Position numbers and translations under genes: made by a program. Of a stretch of DNA of 64,000 nucleotides, positions 61,190 through 64,000 are shown piece after piece; position 1 is the stretch's first letter, and the number at the start of each line of letters is the position of its first letter. Under the pieces are notes generated by a model. That model was given only the letters and a program-made list of their open reading frames with translations. It was not told where the DNA came from and did no database searches. The DNA lies in contig NZ_CP162129.1 in assembly GCF_040834005.1 (NCBI RefSeq), positions 3,806,001-3,870,000 of the forward strand. The letters run 5' to 3'. Source of the stretch: Paenibacillus sp. PL2-23. GTDB taxonomy: Bacteria > Bacillota > Bacilli > Paenibacillales > Paenibacillaceae.

Positions 61190-62944
61190 TTAAAAAACTT
61201 TCGATTGTCCGGAGTAGATGAAGCCTGTCTCCGCATAAATCGTAACTTCCATGCCATCCTTCAGCTTGTCCGTCGCACCGGATACGCCAAGGATTACCGG
61301 AATGCTAAGGTTCAGGCCGCATACAGCCGCATGGCTCGTAATGCCGCCTTGCTCCGTAATGACCGCTCCCGCCTTCTCGAATGCAGGCATATATTCCCTG
61401 TCCGTCGATACAGCGACCAGAATGTCGCCTTGCTCCAGCTTAGCGATGGCTTCCTCCGGATTAAGGGCAACAACCAGCTTGCCTGTTACCGTCTGGCTGC
61501 CAATGCCTTGGCCCTTAGCGAGCAGCTCGCCAATATGGTGAATCTTGATCAGGTTAGTTGTGCCTGCTCGTCCCACCGGAACGCCAGCCGTGATAACGAT
61601 TGTATCGCCAAGCGTAAGCAGGCCTGTGCTCATCGCGCCTTTGACGGCAATCTCGAACATCTCGTCTGTCGTATCCGCGTCAGTGCCTTGTACCGGGAAT
61701 ACGCCCCAGCCCAGCGCCAGGCGCTTCATAACCTTTGGATCCGTGGTTACGGCAATAATTGGAGCCTTCGGACGGTACTTAGACACCATACGCGCAGTGA
61801 AGCCGCTTTGAGTGGACGTCACGATCGCCTTCGCATTCAGATCCAGAGCGGAGTTCGCAACCGATTGGCTGACCGCTTCCGTAACGGAGGTCTGCTGGGC
61901 GTTGGCCTGCTTTGTGAAAATTTCACGATATTCCAGGGCGCTTTCGGCACGCTGAGCGATGCGGGACATCGTCTGCACGGATTCCACCGGGTATTTGCCG
62001 GCAGCCGTCTCACCGGAAAGCATGATCGCGTCAGTGCCGTCGAAGATCGCATTCGCCACGTCGCTCGCTTCCGCGCGAGTCGGACGAGGGTTGCGCTGCA
62101 TGGAATCAAGCATTTGCGTAGCCGTAATAACCGGCTTGCCTGCACGATTACATTTCTTGATCATCATCTTCTGAACAAGCGGAACCTCTTCCGCTGGAAT
62201 TTCCACGCCCAGGTCGCCGCGGGCAACCATGAGGCCGTCGGACACCTCCAGGATCTCATCCAGATTGTCTACGCCCTCCTGATTCTCGATCTTGGAGATA
62301 ATCTGGATATGGCTGGCGTTATGCTTCTCCAGCAGCTCGCGAATTTCGAGAACGTCGCTCGCCTTGCGAACGAACGATGCCGCGATAAAGTCGACGCCTT
62401 GCTGAATGCCGAACACGATGTCGTTGGCATCCTTCTCCGTAATGCCAGGCAAAGAAATTTTGACTCCGGGCACATTGACGCCCTTCTTGCTTTTGATTGG
62501 ACCGCTGTTGACGATGCGGCAGTGAATTTCCGTTCCTTCGATCGCTTCAACTGTCAATCCAATCAAGCCGTCGTCGATCAGGACGGTGGAGCCAACAGTC
62601 AGATCGTTAGGCAGATTGCTGTACGTGACTGGAATGCGCGTGCGGTCGCCCAGGATTTCTTCTGTGGTGAGCGTAATCGCGTCGCCTTGCACCAGCTCGA
62701 TCGGCTCTTCCTTCAGCTTGCCAAGACGAATCTCTGGTCCCTTGGTATCGAGCAGAATCGCTACGGACGTGCCGAGCTCGGCGTTAGCCAGCCCGATATT
62801 CTTAATCCGGTTGCCGTGCTCCTCGAAATCTCCGTGGGAGAAGTTCAGACGTGCTACGTTCATTCCGGCCTGGATCAACTTCTTTGTGTTCTCCAGTGAT
62901 TCGCTGGAAGGGCCGATTGTACAGACGATCTTTGTTTTGCGCAT
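61190..62944 (-). CDS. pyk: Pyruvate kinase with C-terminal PEP-utilising domain
   Basis: 584 residues from the ATG at 62944 behind AACGGAGGAATATT; the longer frame to 62983 has no site. [39 protein letters not shown], the catalytic [12 protein letters not shown] and [25 protein letters not shown] are all intact. The C-terminal 110 residues (about 475-584) are the extra PEP-utilisers-like domain with [14 protein letters not shown], a feature of Bacillus-type pyruvate kinases. It makes pyruvate and ATP from PEP and ADP in glycolysis. It is 134 bases downstream of accA in the same direction. Confidence 0.97.
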   Translation of the reverse strand: MRKTKIVCTIGPSSESLENTKKLIQAGMNVARLNFSHGDFEEHGNRIKNIGLANAELGTSVAILLDTKGPEIRLGKLKEEPIELVQGDAITLTTEEILGDRTRIPVTYSNLPNDLTVGSTVLIDDGLIGLTVEAIEGTEIHCRIVNSGPIKSKKGVNVPGVKISLPGITEKDANDIVFGIQQGVDFIAASFVRKASDVLEIRELLEKHNASHIQIISKIENQEGVDNLDEILEVSDGLMVARGDLGVEIPAEEVPLVQKMMIKKCNRAGKPVITATQMLDSMQRNPRPTRAEASDVANAIFDGTDAIMLSGETAAGKYPVESVQTMSRIAQRAESALEYREIFTKQANAQQTSVTEAVSQSVANSALDLNAKAIVTSTQSGFTARMVSKYRPKAPIIAVTTDPKVMKRLALGWGVFPVQGTDADTTDEMFEIAVKGAMSTGLLTLGDTIVITAGVPVGRAGTTNLIKIHHIGELLAKGQGIGSQTVTGKLVVALNPEEAIAKLEQGDILVAVSTDREYMPAFEKAGAVITEQGGITSHAAVCGLNLSIPVILGVSGATDKLKDGMEVTIYAETGFIYSGQSKVF

Positions 62945-63078
62945 GATCAATATTCCTCCGTTTATTGCCTGAAATGTCTTCATTCATACTTATTTGAGAA
63001 AACCTGCAGCCTGTTGTCTTGCAAGCAAGGACGCAAAGGCAGGTCTTGTCGCCTGGTGAAACACGTCTTGTGACAGTC

Positions 63079-64000
63079 CTACAAGGAATGCAGCGTTGGC
63101 GCAGCCTCTTGGCCTTGGCTCTCCGCTTCAGCCGGGAGCGCACTGCCCTCTCCGTTCTCTGCCGCTTCGGCTTCGGCCATCTGGAAATAGCCGACCTTGC
63201 GGAACTTGCTATAGCGGTCTTCAATGAGCTGCTGGGGACTTAGCCCCTTCAGTTCCTGAAGATGCTTCCACAAGCCGTCCTTGATCTTCTCCGCTTGGAA
63301 TTCCAGATCCCGATGCGCGCCGCCTTGCGGCTCCTCGATGATCTCCTCGATAATGCCGAATTCCAGCAGATCCTTCGCTGTAATCTTCATCGCCTCCGCA
63401 GCCTGATCGGCGCGGGAAGCGTCCTTCCACAGGATGGAGGCCGCGCCATTCGGAGAGATAGCCGAATAGATCGCATTCTCCAGCATAAGCACGCGGTTGC
63501 CAACGCCAAGCGCAAGCGCTCCGCCGCTGCCCCCTTCACCGATAACCACACAAATGATCGGCACGCCGAATGCGGCCATCTCCCTCAGGTTTCGCGCAAT
63601 CGCTTCGGATTGTCCGCGCTCCTCGGCTGTATTGCCGGGATAGGCGCCCTTCGTGTCGATAAAGGTAATGATCGGCCGGCCAAACTTGTTGGCCTGCTGC
63701 ATAAGCCGCAGCGCCTTGCGGAACCCCTCAGGGTGAGGGCTTCCGAAGAAGCGCGCGATATTGTCGCGCGTGTCCTTCCCGCGCTGATGGCCGATAACCG
63801 TCACCGGCACGCCATTCAGCTTGGCAAGTCCGCCTACAATAGCCAGATCGTCGGCGAACAGCCGATCGCCGTGAAGCTCCATAAAGTCCGTGAAGATCGT
63901 GCCTATGAAATCCAGCGACGTTGGACGCTGATGGTGACGGGCAAGATGCATCTTCTGGGCGGCAGTGAGCTCGTTGTAGAGCTCCTCCTCCAGCTGCCTG
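63079..64000 (-). CDS. accA: Acetyl-CoA carboxylase carboxyltransferase subunit alpha (partial at window end)
   Basis: Partial gene; the frame is open to the window edge, so the true start lies beyond 64000. The first visible residues ([16 protein letters not shown]) join the familiar [14 protein letters not shown] in frame, so the internal ATG at 63951 is not the real start. Motifs: [81 protein letters not shown] and the C-terminal [12 protein letters not shown]. The last 25 residues are a Glu/Ala-rich tail. It transfers CO2 from carboxybiotin to acetyl-CoA in fatty acid synthesis, together with AccD, which is usually encoded just upstream, outside this window. Confidence 0.95.
   Translation of the reverse strand, partial: RQLEEELYNELTAAQKMHLARHHQRPTSLDFIGTIFTDFMELHGDRLFADDLAIVGGLAKLNGVPVTVIGHQRGKDTRDNIARFFGSPHPEGFRKALRLMQQANKFGRPIITFIDTKGAYPGNTAEERGQSEAIARNLREMAAFGVPIICVVIGEGGSGGALALGVGNRVLMLENAIYSAISPNGAASILWKDASRADQAAEAMKITAKDLLEFGIIEEIIEEPQGGAHRDLEFQAEKIKDGLWKHLQELKGLSPQQLIEDRYSKFRKVGYFQMAEAEAAENGEGSALPAEAESQGQEAAPTLHSL

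Noticed and set aside
61205-62899. Long plus-strand frame (564 codons) opposite pyk
   Set aside because: It is antisense to an intact pyruvate kinase; composition and lack of motifs show a shadow.

Overview
The window looks like chromosomal DNA from a spore-forming Bacillota, most likely Paenibacillus or a close relative. The evidence is a GerA-type germination operon and gerM, a surface-anchored SLH-domain glucanase, and two sugar-uptake loci that each pair a YesM/YesN two-component system with an LplB/LplC-type ABC importer. The gene order gerM-rph-rdgB and citZ-icd-mdh also fits. Species assignment is inference from gene content only. I saw no tRNA, rRNA, prophage, transposase gene or CRISPR array.

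Layout. 1-1366 (minus): an ECF sigma factor and its zinc-finger anti-sigma factor, the latter cut by the window start. 1550-4690 (plus): a NEW3-domain membrane protein with an ABC exporter. 4868-9042 (plus): a four-gene spore germinant receptor operon behind a good sigma-G-type promoter. 9114-9807 (minus): two unknown small proteins. 9959-11803: asparagine synthetase. 11884-16381: rdgB, rph, gerM, pgpA, glpX. 16528-17008: a 51-bp tandem array in which every full unit carries the same perfect hairpin stem. 17196-31493 (minus): a probable mannoside utilisation locus (two-component system, ABC importer, GH125, a clan GH-A enzyme, GH38). 31616-43135: a probable beta-glucan locus (SLH-GH16-CBM enzyme behind a perfect cre site, ABC importer, divergent two-component system). 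43114-49698: MBL hydrolase, IPP isomerase, nagBA, DeoR regulator plus KDG-type kinase, a small membrane protein. 49820-63951: recQ, then citZ-icd-mdh, ppx and ppk, fxsA, a thioesterase and pyk. accA runs off the window end.

How the genes work together. The two carbohydrate loci share one plan: sense a sugar at the membrane, induce an importer through an AraC-type response regulator, and cleave imported or wall-bound glycans. nagBA, kdgK, glpX, pyk, citZ, icd and mdh feed the products into central metabolism. The germination genes and gerM serve the spore cycle.

The least explained material is non-coding: the 51-bp hairpin array upstream of glpX; three hairpin repeats between citZ and icd in which one copy has a changed but still self-complementary stem; and a roughly 205-bp element with inverted ends between icd and mdh, one end of which recurs near 15.3 kb. 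The best candidate for new enzymology is the 1043-residue GH-A protein set between two alpha-mannosidase families.
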